Notes under the pieces: model-generated
Told to the model about the DNA's origin: nothing
The model's database searches: none
What the model saw: the letters and a program-made list of their open reading frames with translations, nothing else
Shown here: piece by piece, positions 1 through 9,017 of the stretch
Layout of the letters: each line of letters opens with the position of its first letter
How positions within the stretch are numbered: the first letter of the stretch is position 1
Program-made: the position numbers and the translations under genes
Assembly (NCBI GenBank): GCA_031263195.1
Contig: JAISGD010000010.1
Location: 119,724 to 183,723 of the forward strand
Source: Campylobacteraceae bacterium
GTDB taxonomy: Bacteria; Campylobacterota; Campylobacteria; Campylobacterales; Campylobacteraceae
Length of the DNA: 64,000 nt
Reading direction: 5' to 3'

Positions 1-84
1 TTGTATATCTCCCAAAAAGCTTGGAAAAACAGATCTTTTTCATTTTTTATTCGGATAGTTCGCATATTGTTCTCGCCGCTATAG

Positions 85-717
85 CTATTTCTTGCTTTTA
101 TTGGTAACTATTTCAATCTCATTACCGTCAACGATGATGGCTTGATTGTTGCTAATAGGGCGTAAATCCAATTTGTCAGAATATAAATTTATTATTTTTT
201 CCGCCGCCTTTTTAAATGGAAAATTTTTATAATGAGGCACTATGTAAAAGTCAACGATACAAAGTGCTGAAAAATCATTATTTAATTTTGGCGCGGCGGT
301 ATCAACATCCATGTATTTTACATATTCTATATCTTTTGAGACAATCATTGACCCGGCTGACGCTCCAATATATAGCTTTCCTTTTTCTACATGTTCTTTA
401 ATCAGTTTATCAGCACCCGTGCGTTTCATTTCCTGCAACAAAAAGAATGTGTTGCCTCCTTCCACAAAAATATAATCTGCTTCGGATATCTTACTTTTTA
501 TTTCATCCTGCGAAGCTTTTGAAATCTCAAGTTCGTCGATAATTAACCCAAGTTTTTCCAGTGTTTTTTTGTCAGCTTCGACATAAAATGTTACTTTCTC
601 AACAATACTTGCCGTCGGTATAAAAACCACTTTTTTGCCTGAGCAACTGTTTTGGGTAAATTCCGGAAATAATTTAGCCACACCCGTAAAATACGATGTC
701 AAGAATAGTTTTCTCAT
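85..717 (-). CDS. pepE: Peptidase family S51 (dipeptidase E-like)
   Basis: A 210-residue cytoplasmic protein of the S51 family, class I glutamine-amidotransferase-like fold. Family members hydrolyse Asp-X dipeptides or related substrates. The nucleophile elbow GASAG lies at residues 118-122 (Ser120), preceded by the EGGNT loop at 86-90 that shapes the active site, and a candidate catalytic His is at 162 (VPHYKN). Length fits the family (about 210-230). Substrate specificity is not assured, because the sequence also resembles broader Lmo0363-type S51 members; the pepE symbol is therefore tentative. It stands alone on the minus strand, with nothing recognisable in the 84 bases downstream of its stop. 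Confidence 0.75.
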   Translation of the reverse strand: MRKLFLTSYFTGVAKLFPEFTQNSCSGKKVVFIPTASIVEKVTFYVEADKKTLEKLGLIIDELEISKASQDEIKSKISEADYIFVEGGNTFFLLQEMKRTGADKLIKEHVEKGKLYIGASAGSMIVSKDIEYVKYMDVDTAAPKLNNDFSALCIVDFYIVPHYKNFPFKKAAEKIINLYSDKLDLRPISNNQAIIVDGNEIEIVTNKSKK

Positions 718-834
718 TTGATTTTTCCTTTACATAATCATTTTATTTGAGTAATTTATTTTATCAACTGTTTTTTAATATATTTCAACAATTTTAGCTT
801 ACATGTACATAGTATTTTAATTACATGTAGCGTT

Positions 835-1470
835 TTAGCGGCGTGAATTATTATTTATAAATTTACTTGCCAATTTATATATTTTTTCTATCTCTTTTGT
901 ATCCAGTTTCCAACCGTTCAATTCTTCTTTTATCAAGTCAGGATAAGTTTTACTTATATCTTTTAATGCGTTTCCAACCGATTTTCGCACGTATTCGCTT
1001 TCATCGGTTTTATATTCTGATAATATTTTTATCGCTATGTTTGGATTATCCTTAAAATAAGGTCTTTTTGTCCAGTTCCTTAATCCTTCGGTAACAGCAC
1101 GTCTGACATTTTTGCGCTTATCTTTTAGCCATTCGTTTATTGTTTCCAGTGATTTTTCATAACCGTTCTTTTTACAGCAATTGTCAAATGCCATCGCCAT
1201 AAATTCTTGAACTTGCCATGAGGGATTTTTGCTTACGGTATTTTTCAGAAAGTCCAACGCCTCTTGATTTCCAATTAATCCGACGATATAAACTCCCAGC
1301 ATTTGTATATAATACAATTCGTTCTCATAGCACTCCATCGCGATTTCCCAGCTTTTTTCCATGGAGCTATTTTTATAAATATTTTCAGCTTCTTTTAATA
1401 TTAAACTATATCGTTCTTTTCCGCTCTCTTTATTGAAAAAAAGTTCAATATAATGTTTTACATCTATCAC
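835..1470 (-). CDS. AlkD-like HEAT-repeat DNA alkylation repair protein
   Basis: A 211-residue all-helical protein with HEAT-like repeats. The segment VRRAVTEGLRNWTKRPYF (about residues 123-140) followed by NPNIAIKIL and SEYVRKSVGNALKDISK is typical of the DNA alkylation repair (AlkD/AlkC-type) glycosylase family, which grips the DNA backbone and excises N3/N7-alkylpurines. Length is close to the family norm of about 220-240. It starts 6 bases after the stop of the upstream PPOX-fold gene, so the two are probably co-transcribed. Whether it is a catalytic glycosylase or only a HEAT-repeat relative cannot be decided by eye. Confidence 0.65.
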   Translation of the reverse strand: MIDVKHYIELFFNKESGKERYSLILKEAENIYKNSSMEKSWEIAMECYENELYYIQMLGVYIVGLIGNQEALDFLKNTVSKNPSWQVQEFMAMAFDNCCKKNGYEKSLETINEWLKDKRKNVRRAVTEGLRNWTKRPYFKDNPNIAIKILSEYKTDESEYVRKSVGNALKDISKTYPDLIKEELNGWKLDTKEIEKIYKLASKFINNNSRR

Positions 1471-1475
1471 AATAT

Positions 1476-1907
1476 TTAATTTACATTATCTATTGTGAAA
1501 TCTTCCGAATGAAAATCACTGTAATATCTGCCAGCTTCAGCGGTAAATTTTAGTATTATAAAATCTCCGCCATCCATTCCGCCCGTATAATACATTGAAA
1601 ATTCATCTTTCCATAACTCTTTTTTGATTTCCTCACTCTCCAATACTTCCATTGTTCCTATCAGCATTACTGCGCGAAAAAACCGTTTGTCATAAAAATA
1701 TACGCAAGCTTTCGGATTTTTCCTGTAGTGCTTTATCTTCATTGACGGGCTGTTCGTGTGCCAATAAAATGTTTTTATGCCCTCTCTTTTAACGGGTGCT
1801 AACATCGCTTTTGTATTGGGATATCCGTTTTCGTCAATGGAACTTATAAAGCTTACGCTTTGCTTGTCGATTAGATTGCCAATCGTCTGTTCGGGTTTTC
1901 GCATCAT
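1476..1907 (-). CDS. Pyridoxamine 5'-phosphate oxidase-fold protein (general stress protein 26-like)
   Basis: A 143-residue protein of the small flavin-binding split-barrel family. Seen: SVSFISSIDENGYPNTKAM at the N-terminus, then FYWHTNSPSMKIKHYRKNPKACVYF, the usual strand pair around the flavin/substrate pocket. Family members bind FMN, FAD, F420 or haem; the ligand cannot be read here. It is first in a two-gene minus-strand unit with the AlkD-like gene. The two following residues M-M allow a start one codon later. Confidence 0.7.
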   Translation of the reverse strand: MMRKPEQTIGNLIDKQSVSFISSIDENGYPNTKAMLAPVKREGIKTFYWHTNSPSMKIKHYRKNPKACVYFYDKRFFRAVMLIGTMEVLESEEIKKELWKDEFSMYYTGGMDGGDFIILKFTAEAGRYYSDFHSEDFTIDNVN

Positions 1908-2052
1908 TTTAAATCCTTCGTTTTTTTGTCGTTAATTATATCAAATGGGTTTTAAATTGACGCGAACAGCTATATAGCGCAACGGCTCTTTTTGCTTTTG
2001 TAAATTTTATTTTAAAGGTATGGAGAGAATACATGTTGGAGTTAGATATGTA

Positions 2053-2250
2053 TTATCCGCCGCCGACAAAGCGCAAAAGCTCAACGTCGTCGTTATCGTT
2101 TAGCTCATGCGTTTCCCAATTTTCTTGCTTTATGACGTTCATATTTACTGCTGCTGCCATAACTTGTTTTTCTATTTGAAGTTCTTTTATCAACTCTTTG
2201 ATTGTTTTCGCATCCGTTTTTAACTCTTGTCCGTTTACATGTAAAGTCAT
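2053..2250 (-). CDS. thiS: Sulfur carrier protein ThiS
   Basis: A 65-residue beta-grasp ubiquitin-like protein ending in Gly-Gly-Gly. ThiS is adenylated by ThiF and thiocarboxylated on its C-terminal Gly to donate sulfur for the thiazole ring of thiamin. The opening MTLHVNGQEL and the tail DDVELLRFVGGG match the family; the usual ending is GG, so the extra Gly is slightly unusual. It starts just after the MidA-family gene stops and is last in a four-gene minus-strand operon. No other thi genes are in the window, so the function rests on the family alone. Confidence 0.85.
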   Translation of the reverse strand: MTLHVNGQELKTDAKTIKELIKELQIEKQVMAAAVNMNVIKQENWETHELNDNDDVELLRFVGGG

Positions 2251-2252
2251 TT

Positions 2253-3278
2253 TTATACCTTTTGAAATCTTATCATATTGAAACGCTCGCCCAAAAATGA
2301 CGGGTCAATAAGCTGTATGGCTTTGCCAAGCTCCATTCTGTACTCATTTTCTTTGACGCTGTTTCTTAAAATTTCCAACAAATCAATCATCCCAAAATCA
2401 ACAAGCGCTTTAGCTTGCGTGCAAAACGCACGCTCTTTAAACCCGCTGTTTTCAAAAGCGTCTTTTAAATGTGAAAAGTTTACGTCGTACGTCAAATCGC
2501 TTTTTTTATATAAAGATTTTAAACTCAAATCTTTAGTATATTCGGTTTTTGCGTAATCCGTAAGAGAGAAAAACGGATACGTTTTATGAGCGCTGTAAAT
2601 ACGCAGTGAGATATCGCCGCGCGGCTCTTTTTGTCCATAATCAAACGTGATAAATTCACACTTTTGCACGGAATTTGAGAGCTTACATGTAAACTCTTCA
2701 TAACCTTTGGCGATTTCGCCTTTTACTATATTATAACGAGCGCATAATTTCGCCGTTTTTTCATCCATTTTGTTAAAAATCGGCTTATTGTCCGACATGT
2801 AAAGCATTTGCCCATCTTTTACCACTTCACATGTAAACGCGTCAAACAGTTCATTGGCGACGACAAAAGCCTCTTTTGTCTTAAACTCTTTTAAATCTTT
2901 AAACCAATGAAATTTTACCGCTTCGCCGAATGATTCTTTAAGATACTTCTCTTGCACCGTTTTTATTTTTTCCTGCGGTTCGATAATGACAAATGTCAAA
3001 GTGTTTAAAAGAGCAGGTTTTAGAGTGTAGATAAATTGCGCTATATCGGCAATCATATATCCGTAATGCGCTCCTATCTCCACGACCGCGCAAGTTTCGG
3101 ACAAAAAGCCGTTTTCTATAACGCTTATCAATCTTTTGGCGATAGCGCCTCCAAAAAACATAGAAGTCGTAACGGAAGTCGCGAAATCGCCTTTTTTGCC
3201 AATATCTGGCATAGACGCGTAGTATCCGTTTTCCGAATACAACCACTCGTTCATATATTCGCTAAACGGTAATATCAT
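2253..3278 (-). CDS. MidA-family SAM-dependent methyltransferase (DUF185)
   Basis: A 341-residue homolog of the MidA/NDUFAF7 family of class I methyltransferases. The SAM-binding Gly-rich strand-loop is VVEIGAHYGYM near residue 66, and the family-typical FVVANELFDAF lies near residue 138. The mitochondrial relative methylates an Arg in a complex I subunit; bacterial substrates are mostly unknown. Its start overlaps the end of argD by 4 bases, and thiS begins immediately after its stop, so it is translationally coupled within the TRIC-argD-MidA-thiS operon. Confidence 0.8.
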   Translation of the reverse strand: MILPFSEYMNEWLYSENGYYASMPDIGKKGDFATSVTTSMFFGGAIAKRLISVIENGFLSETCAVVEIGAHYGYMIADIAQFIYTLKPALLNTLTFVIIEPQEKIKTVQEKYLKESFGEAVKFHWFKDLKEFKTKEAFVVANELFDAFTCEVVKDGQMLYMSDNKPIFNKMDEKTAKLCARYNIVKGEIAKGYEEFTCKLSNSVQKCEFITFDYGQKEPRGDISLRIYSAHKTYPFFSLTDYAKTEYTKDLSLKSLYKKSDLTYDVNFSHLKDAFENSGFKERAFCTQAKALVDFGMIDLLEILRNSVKENEYRMELGKAIQLIDPSFLGERFNMIRFQKV

Positions 3279-4462
3279 TTGAGTTTATCAAGCGCCTTTT
3301 CAAATCTGGCAAACCCTTCGTTAATCTCGTCTTTTGTGATGGTAAGAGGCGGCAAAAATCTAATCGTGTTTCGTCCGGCTTTTAACACCAAAAGTCCTTC
3401 GTCAAAAGATGCTTTTATTGTTTTTGAGACTATGTCGCCCTCTTTGCACTGTATACCGCGCATTAGTCCAAGTCCGGTTTTATTCAAAAAAAGATTAGGG
3501 TGATTTTCTACTATCTTTTTTAGTTTATCGTCAAAATAATCAATGCTGTTTCTCAAAAACCCATCTTTATAAAAATCTTCTAAAATATCCAACACTTCAA
3601 GTCCCGCTCGTGTACTTAAGAAATTTCCCCCAAATGTGCTTCCGTGATCGCCGTAAGTAAATATATCTTTGTGTTTTGTCATAACGGCGCCGATTGGAAC
3701 GCCGCCAGCCAATCCTTTAGCAAGAGTTATTATGTCCGGTTCTATATCGTAAAATTTGGAAGCTAAAAATTCGCCGCTTCTAAAAACGCCCGTTTGCACC
3801 TCGTCTACCATAAACAGAAGGTCGTTTTTTTGTAAAAACGCGGCAAGCTCTTCAATCTCTTTTTTATCAAACGCTTGAACCCCGCCCTCGCCTTGCACAA
3901 GCTCTATCATAACGCCGACCGTCTCATCGTCTATAGCTGAATATATATCTTTTATCTGATTTTTGTACGCGAAGCCTTCGGGATACGGACTAAAGGCGTT
4001 TTGGTGAAAGCTCTCCTGTCCCGTCGCTTTTAACGTTGTTATAGTTCTTCCGTGGAATGAATACTCAAGCGTCAAAACCTTATAGCGTTTATTCTTAAAT
4101 CTGTTTTGTCCGTATTTTCTCGCTATTTTTATCGCGCCTTCGTTTGCTTCCGCGCCGCTGTTGGCAAAAAATACAGCCATATCAAAACCGCTAAGCTCTA
4201 CCATTTTTTTAGCCAATTTTGCTTGCGGTTCTATTAAAAATATATTTGAAATATGCGTTATGTTTCGCACTTGATTATAGATAGCGTCGGCTACTCTGCC
4301 GTTCCCGTGTCCTACGCTAACAACGCCTATACCGCTTGTAAAATCTATAAAATCTTTTCCGTTTTCATCAAACAAAGTCGCGTTTTGACCGCTTTTAAAA
4401 TTGACATAATTTCTATTGTACGTTTGTAAAACGTACTGTTTATCCATCTCTTCTAACGTCAT
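3275..4462 (-). CDS. argD: Acetylornithine aminotransferase
   Basis: A 395-residue class III PLP-dependent aminotransferase converting N-acetylglutamate semialdehyde to N-acetylornithine in arginine synthesis; the family often also acts in lysine synthesis. Seen: DFTSGIGVVSVGHGN near the N-terminus, ANSGAEANEGAIKIARKYG for phosphate binding, DEVQTGVFRSG with the PLP Asp, and the PLP lysine in TLAKGLAGGVPIGA. Length is normal. It follows the TRIC-family gene at 9 bases and overlaps the MidA gene by 4. A GABA or succinylornithine transaminase is less likely given the small size and motif match. Confidence 0.9.
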   Translation of the reverse strand: MTLEEMDKQYVLQTYNRNYVNFKSGQNATLFDENGKDFIDFTSGIGVVSVGHGNGRVADAIYNQVRNITHISNIFLIEPQAKLAKKMVELSGFDMAVFFANSGAEANEGAIKIARKYGQNRFKNKRYKVLTLEYSFHGRTITTLKATGQESFHQNAFSPYPEGFAYKNQIKDIYSAIDDETVGVMIELVQGEGGVQAFDKKEIEELAAFLQKNDLLFMVDEVQTGVFRSGEFLASKFYDIEPDIITLAKGLAGGVPIGAVMTKHKDIFTYGDHGSTFGGNFLSTRAGLEVLDILEDFYKDGFLRNSIDYFDDKLKKIVENHPNLFLNKTGLGLMRGIQCKEGDIVSKTIKASFDEGLLVLKAGRNTIRFLPPLTITKDEINEGFARFEKALDKLK

Positions 4463-4471
4463 TTTTTATCC

Positions 4472-5083
4472 TTAACTAATTGTTGGTAATTTCCATTTTC
4501 TATAATACGCCAAAAGACGCAAAGCCACTCCGATAACAAATATTACTACCGTGCTAAAAAAATTTAAAATCTCAAACTCGTTTAGCGCATACATGCTAAG
4601 CGACACAATGATAGCGATAGTGGCGTAAAAATCGCTTGTTAAAAAAAACGGTATTTTATTTAACACTATATCTCTAAGACAACTTCCGCCTACAGCTGTT
4701 ATAAGGCTTAACATCACAATACCAAACACGTTAAAACCCGCTTCAAATCCCACAAGAGTACCTGCTATCGCAAATGAAACAAGTCCTAATGTGTCGCTTA
4801 AAATAAAGATTTTTGTCTGCTCAAATTTATCGTGCTTATTTAATTTTAGCAAAATTGCTATCACAACTACGCCTATAACTAAAAATGTAGGCATTAAATG
4901 CGTAAAAGTAAACGGCATTTTACCGGCTATCGTATCTCTTGTGATACCGCCTCCAAGAGCCGTTAAAAAAGCCAGTATAAAAATACCGAGTAAATCCAGT
5001 TTTTCTCTGACCGCCATATAAAATCCGCTAAAAGCGAACGCGATAATTCCAAAAATTTCAGCTACTTCAAATAAATAGTTCAC
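4472..5083 (-). CDS. TRIC-type / UPF0126 membrane protein (YicG family)
   Basis: A 203-residue integral membrane protein with about seven hydrophobic segments arranged as two related halves, each with a Gly-rich motif: TALGGGITRDTIAGKMPF in the first and TAVGGSCLRDIVLNKIPFF in the second. This is the UPF0126 family, related to trimeric intracellular cation channels; glycine transport has been reported for some members. It is the first gene of the operon leading to argD, MidA and thiS. The transported ion or solute is unknown. Confidence 0.8.
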   Translation of the reverse strand: MNYLFEVAEIFGIIAFAFSGFYMAVREKLDLLGIFILAFLTALGGGITRDTIAGKMPFTFTHLMPTFLVIGVVVIAILLKLNKHDKFEQTKIFILSDTLGLVSFAIAGTLVGFEAGFNVFGIVMLSLITAVGGSCLRDIVLNKIPFFLTSDFYATIAIIVSLSMYALNEFEILNFFSTVVIFVIGVALRLLAYYRKWKLPTIS

Positions 5084-5165
5084 TTGATTTGCCTTTGTTT
5101 ATCCGTTAGGAGTGGGATTATATCAATTTTTTTCTTTTAAAAGAGCGATTTTGCTCTATTTTCAG

Positions 5166-5171
5166 TATAAT
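5166..5171 (+). promoter_or_regulatory. TATAAT -10 box before the Fe-alcohol dehydrogenase
   Basis: A perfect TATAAT lies 33 bases before the chosen ATG, in an AT-rich stretch without a clear -35 box, as usual for sigma-70 promoters in this group. Confidence 0.5.
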
Positions 5172-5203
5172 TATAAAATTATTTTTGATTAAGGATGTGG
5201 TTT

Positions 5204-6343
5204 ATGAAACCTTTTAGTTACTACAATCCGGTCAGAGTTTTGTTTGGTGACAAACAAAAATATATAGCAAATATCTTAAAAGCAGACAGGCATTCGGAAA
5301 TTCTGCTTGTTTACGGTAAAAACTCTATCAAAAAGAGCGGACTTTATGATGAAATTTGCAAAATATTAAAAGACGCCGATATTAAATTTATAGAGCATGG
5401 CGGTGTAAGTTCAAATCCAACACTTTCGCACACAAGAGAAGGTGTGCAAAAAGCGAAAAATGTAACAGCTATCCTCGCCATAGGCGGCGGTAGCGTTATA
5501 GATGAGAGTAAAGCTATAGCGGCAGCTGCGGCTTCAGAATGTGATGTGTGGGAATTTTATGATGGTAAAAAACCAACAGATGCATTGGATTTATATGTAA
5601 TATTAACAATTTCAGCCACCGGAAGTGAAATGAACTCGGGCACTGTTTTAACAAATGAAGAGACAAAAGAAAAGCTCTCTTTTAATTCCGCGCTTGTATA
5701 TCCGAAAGTTTCTATTATTAACCCTGCTATCACACTTACTCTTCCCAAAGAGTATCTTGTTTATTCCGCCGTTGATATCATAACTCATGTATTGGAAGTC
5801 TATTTTACAGCCGAGGATCACCCTAAAATCCAAAATAGATTTTGCGAGAATATCGTAAAAAGCGTTATACAAACAACAAATAAACTTCTGAAAAATCCGA
5901 ATAATATCAATGCAAGAGGCGAATTTGCTTTGTGCGCTACTTGGGCGTTAAATAGTCTAACATCTTTGGGTGTCGGGGAATACTCATTTCCAAATCATAT
6001 GATAGAGCACTCTTTAAGCGCATTATATAACGTACCTCACGGAGCCGGACTTGCCGTAGTATTGCCGGCATGGCTAAAGTATTCTTACGTCAATAATAAA
6101 AATTCGCAGTTTGATCGATTTGCGAAAAAAATATTTTCGAAAAACAGTGCAAAAGGCGGCATATATGCTTTTAAAAAGTGGCTGCAAAAGATAGGTGCGC
6201 CTATAACTTTAAAAGAGCTTGGTATAGCAAACGAGGATATTGAAAAAATAGCTAAAAATATAGATTCTGTTTCTCACAGATGGGGTTTAAAGCAAAAATA
6301 TCCGTATGAGAGCATTAAAGAAATACTAAAATTAGCAAAATAG
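5204..6343 (+). CDS. Iron-containing alcohol dehydrogenase (YqhD/butanol dehydrogenase type)
   Basis: A 379-residue group III Fe-type alcohol dehydrogenase, likely NAD(P)H-dependent aldehyde reduction. Seen: FSYYNPVRVLFGD at the start, the dinucleotide loop AIGGGSVIDESKAIA, TISATGSEMNSG, and metal-ligand residues around HVLEVYF, FPNHMIEHSLSALY and VPHGAGLAVV. An ATG exists at 5195, but AAGGA at 5191-5195 overlaps it and is well placed (about 8 bases) for the ATG at 5204, which I chose. It is a single-gene unit with its own TATAAT. The physiological aldehyde is not known. Confidence 0.85.
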   Translation: MKPFSYYNPVRVLFGDKQKYIANILKADRHSEILLVYGKNSIKKSGLYDEICKILKDADIKFIEHGGVSSNPTLSHTREGVQKAKNVTAILAIGGGSVIDESKAIAAAAASECDVWEFYDGKKPTDALDLYVILTISATGSEMNSGTVLTNEETKEKLSFNSALVYPKVSIINPAITLTLPKEYLVYSAVDIITHVLEVYFTAEDHPKIQNRFCENIVKSVIQTTNKLLKNPNNINARGEFALCATWALNSLTSLGVGEYSFPNHMIEHSLSALYNVPHGAGLAVVLPAWLKYSYVNNKNSQFDRFAKKIFSKNSAKGGIYAFKKWLQKIGAPITLKELGIANEDIEKIAKNIDSVSHRWGLKQKYPYESIKEILKLAK

Positions 6344-6407
6344 CAGCAAAATATGAGAAAATATTGATTTTTCAGTTTAAAACAACTCTTTTTAAAAAAA
6401 ATTTTTA

Positions 6408-6413
6408 TATAAT
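6408..6413 (+). promoter_or_regulatory. TATAAT -10 box before the first OmpA-family gene
   Basis: TATAAT sits 43 bases before the ATG at 6456, with a T/A-rich upstream run and AAAGG before the start codon. No -35 consensus is obvious. Confidence 0.5.
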
Positions 6414-6455
6414 ACTCCATTTAGAATTTGCTTTTAAGGTTAAAGGGGCATAAAA

Positions 6456-7838
6456 ATGAAAAGAATTTTGCTATCGCTTGCGGCATGCGCTGTAGTTGCC
6501 GTTGCAGGAGTCAATGAGGTAACGCCTATTGTTGGCGGTGTGCATCCGCTGGAATCGGATAAGTTTGATGAACATCTTACTTATGGTATAAGAATTGGTC
6601 TTGGGTTAAATAAAATCATAGATCAGTTAGAGTTCGCTTATGATTACTCGCCTAATGTGGAATATGGAAACACAGATAAGAGTACGCATATAAATAGAGT
6701 TTACTTAAATGCCATAAAAGACTTCAAACTTACGGATAATACTGTTCTTTATGGAATTGCCGGAATAGGATACGAAGATGTCGCAAATAAAGAACTGGAA
6801 GATGATGGTGGAACTTTCGGACAATATGGCGCCGGTTTAAGATACTATTTTAATAAAAATATAGCTTTAAGAGCCGAAGTAAGACATGCTCTGAAATTTA
6901 AAAGCGAAGCCACCGATAATATATTTTATACACTAGGACTTACCATTCCGTTCGGCAATAAACAAGAACCTGTTGTGATTGAACAAAGACCGCCGTCTTT
7001 AATAGAGATATATATTGAAGATAAGCAGCCCGAAGATGAGCCCGTCATAGAACAAACGGAAGAACAGATTCCGGAATTGCAACAACCGGTAGCGGAAGAA
7101 CAAAGAAGCGCGATGGAAGAAGCTATATTAAAAGCTATGGCGCTTAGCATCCCCGGCTTTGACTCAAGTTTATCCGGTATGCACAGATATTATAATTTTA
7201 ATTTTAATAATGTGGATATTTTAGAAAAAGATAAGGACGTTGCGGACACTATAGCTAAAGATTTGGGACAATTTGATGGCGTAAGACTGAGAGCTGAAGG
7301 ACACACTGACGCTATCGGCAGCAAATGGTACAATCTCAAACTATCACAAAAAAGAGCTAATGTTGTCAAAAATGAGTTAATTAAGAGCGGTATCGTTCCA
7401 AATCAAATTGAAACCGAAGGTTATGGGTTTGATTATCCTATCGCACCAAATACTACAGAAGAGGGAAGAGCCACTAATAGAAGAGTTGAGGTGCTATTTG
7501 CCGCTACCGTGGCATACTTTGACTTTAACAGCGCCGTACTGCCTGAAGAGGGAGATAAAGCGGTCAAATTGATAGCCGACAAACTTGAAGGTTTTGATGA
7601 TGTTAAGGTAAGAGCCGAAGGACACGCTGATTCTGCAGGAAGCAAATGGTATAACCTCAAACTATCACAAAATAGAGCTATCGCTGTTAAAAACAAACTT
7701 GTTGAATATGGTGTAGATGCCGATAGAGTCGAGGCTAAAGGCTTTAGCAATGATAAACCTCTTAAAACAAATGCTACAGAAGAAGGAAGAGCCGCCAACA
7801 GAAGAGTTGATGTACTTTTTGTCAACCCTAATAGATAA
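6456..7838 (+). CDS. OmpA-family outer-membrane protein with two tandem OmpA domains
   Basis: A 460-residue exported protein. A signal peptide (MKRILLSLAACAVVAVAG) is followed by an outer-membrane barrel to about residue 170 (FGQYGAGLRYYFNKNIALRAEVRH is typical), a Pro/Glu/Gln-rich linker (about 173-225), and then two copies of the peptidoglycan-binding OmpA domain. Each copy has the GHxD...KWYNLKLSQ.RA...G.ATNRRVEVLF signature; they start near residues 245 and 350. The usual OmpA protein has one such domain, so this is an internal tandem duplication of about 100 residues. It is the first of three paralogs (with the genes at 9018 and 10167) and probably anchors the outer membrane to peptidoglycan. 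Confidence 0.85.
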   Translation: MKRILLSLAACAVVAVAGVNEVTPIVGGVHPLESDKFDEHLTYGIRIGLGLNKIIDQLEFAYDYSPNVEYGNTDKSTHINRVYLNAIKDFKLTDNTVLYGIAGIGYEDVANKELEDDGGTFGQYGAGLRYYFNKNIALRAEVRHALKFKSEATDNIFYTLGLTIPFGNKQEPVVIEQRPPSLIEIYIEDKQPEDEPVIEQTEEQIPELQQPVAEEQRSAMEEAILKAMALSIPGFDSSLSGMHRYYNFNFNNVDILEKDKDVADTIAKDLGQFDGVRLRAEGHTDAIGSKWYNLKLSQKRANVVKNELIKSGIVPNQIETEGYGFDYPIAPNTTEEGRATNRRVEVLFAATVAYFDFNSAVLPEEGDKAVKLIADKLEGFDDVKVRAEGHADSAGSKWYNLKLSQNRAIAVKNKLVEYGVDADRVEAKGFSNDKPLKTNATEEGRAANRRVDVLFVNPNR

Positions 7839-7845
7839 ACTTCGC

Positions 7846-7874
7846 TTGAGTGCGCTTAAAACCGGCGCACTCAA
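7846..7874. terminator. 10-bp perfect inverted repeat after the tandem-OmpA gene
   Basis: TTGAGTGCGC and GCGCACTCAA pair perfectly around a 9-base loop just after the stop codon. No T-run follows on the plus strand, so it may be a weak or read-through terminator or an mRNA-stabilising hairpin before the next gene. Confidence 0.5.
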
Positions 7875-7920
7875 ATATCTAATACTCACAAATCTCAATA
7901 AAACCTTAAAGGATACAACC

Positions 7921-8934
7921 ATGAGTAACGGTGAAATGAAAACTAAAGAGCCACCTGTTCTTTTTGACAAAACGCAAGCTATCATACAAGAGTTATCAAC
8001 TATCTTTAATGCTCCTATTATCACTTATTGGAACAGTTATAGAGGTGGTGTTTGCCACAATGATGTTATCGTACTTTACGATATATTGGAAAAAATCGGA
8101 AAACAAGAAAAGATTTATCTTTTCATTAATAGCGGCGGCGGAAACGGCAGCTCAAGCTCCAGAATCATAAATCTTCTCAGACAATATACTAAAAATATCA
8201 CAGCTCTTGTTCCACTTGAGTGCGCTTCTGCAGCAACTATGCTTGCTATTGGCGCAGATGAGATACAGATGGGTCCTTTAGCGTTTTTAACGGCTGTAGA
8301 TACTTCGCTTACACATGATCTTTCTCCGTTAGATAGAGATAATAACCGCGTAAGTGTAAGTTTGGACGAGTTAAATAGAATAGTCAAACTCTGGGAAGAA
8401 CACGCGACAAAAAATGATGCCAACGATAATCCGTATCAGCACCTTTTTGAACATATACACCCGCTTGTTATAGGTGCCGTAGATAGAGCAGAAAGTCTAT
8501 CTATAATGCTTTGTGAAGAGATTTTAACAACACATATGGACAACAAAGAGAAAATTCAAAAAATAGCCAATACATTAAACTCAAAATATCCATCTCATGC
8601 CTATCCTATTATGTATGATGAGGCAAAAAATATAGGCTTAAATGTAACAAGAATGACAAAAGATGTGAATACATTGCTTTTGGATTTACATAGAACGTAT
8701 TCGGAAATGGGACAGAAAGCTACTGTAGATTATGATGAAAAAAACTCTCATTCAAACGAGATTTTAAATATCCATGAGAGTGAAGGTAAACAGATATTCT
8801 ACCAAAATGACAAAGATTGGTTTTACAGAGCCGAAGAGAGAAGATGGATAACTCTAAACGACAACTCAAGCTGGCGAAAAATAGAAAAAGATGCAAAAGG
8901 CAAATTGATAAAGAGTATTTTGCACCTTGAATAA
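7921..8934 (+). CDS. ClpP-class serine protease-like protein (SDH/SppA family)
   Basis: A 337-residue protein of the serine dehydrogenase proteinase group, the ClpP/crotonase fold used by SppA-like membrane proteases. Seen: the oxyanion-type loop INSGGGNGSSSSR near residue 65, and VPLECASAATMLAIGADEI near 100, where the Ser of ASAATM corresponds to the expected nucleophile. The C-terminal part DKDWFYRAEERRWITL is not recognised. The frame is open upstream into the OmpA gene, but the ATG at 7921 has TTAAAGGA at a good distance and follows the hairpin, so I start there. No signal peptide is visible. Its position between OmpA paralogs suggests a link to envelope quality control, an inference only. 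Confidence 0.7.
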   Translation: MSNGEMKTKEPPVLFDKTQAIIQELSTIFNAPIITYWNSYRGGVCHNDVIVLYDILEKIGKQEKIYLFINSGGGNGSSSSRIINLLRQYTKNITALVPLECASAATMLAIGADEIQMGPLAFLTAVDTSLTHDLSPLDRDNNRVSVSLDELNRIVKLWEEHATKNDANDNPYQHLFEHIHPLVIGAVDRAESLSIMLCEEILTTHMDNKEKIQKIANTLNSKYPSHAYPIMYDEAKNIGLNVTRMTKDVNTLLLDLHRTYSEMGQKATVDYDEKNSHSNEILNIHESEGKQIFYQNDKDWFYRAEERRWITLNDNSSWRKIEKDAKGKLIKSILHLE

Positions 8935-8982
8935 TTAAATATTATTTAATATTATCAAAAGAGTAAATAAAGCTTCTTTTGA

Positions 8983-8988
8983 TATAAT
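8983..8988 (+). promoter_or_regulatory. TATAAT -10 box before the second OmpA-family gene
   Basis: TATAAT lies 30 bases before the ATG at 9018, with AAAGGGAG as ribosome-binding site. The OmpA paralog therefore has its own promoter. Confidence 0.5.
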
Positions 8989-9017
8989 TTTTACATTTTT
9001 TAAAAAGGGAGATAAAT

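Noticed and set aside
7717..7920. Upstream extension of the ClpP-class gene into the OmpA gene
   Set aside because: The ATG at 7921 has a good ribosome-binding site and the extension would overlap the OmpA gene and cross its hairpin.
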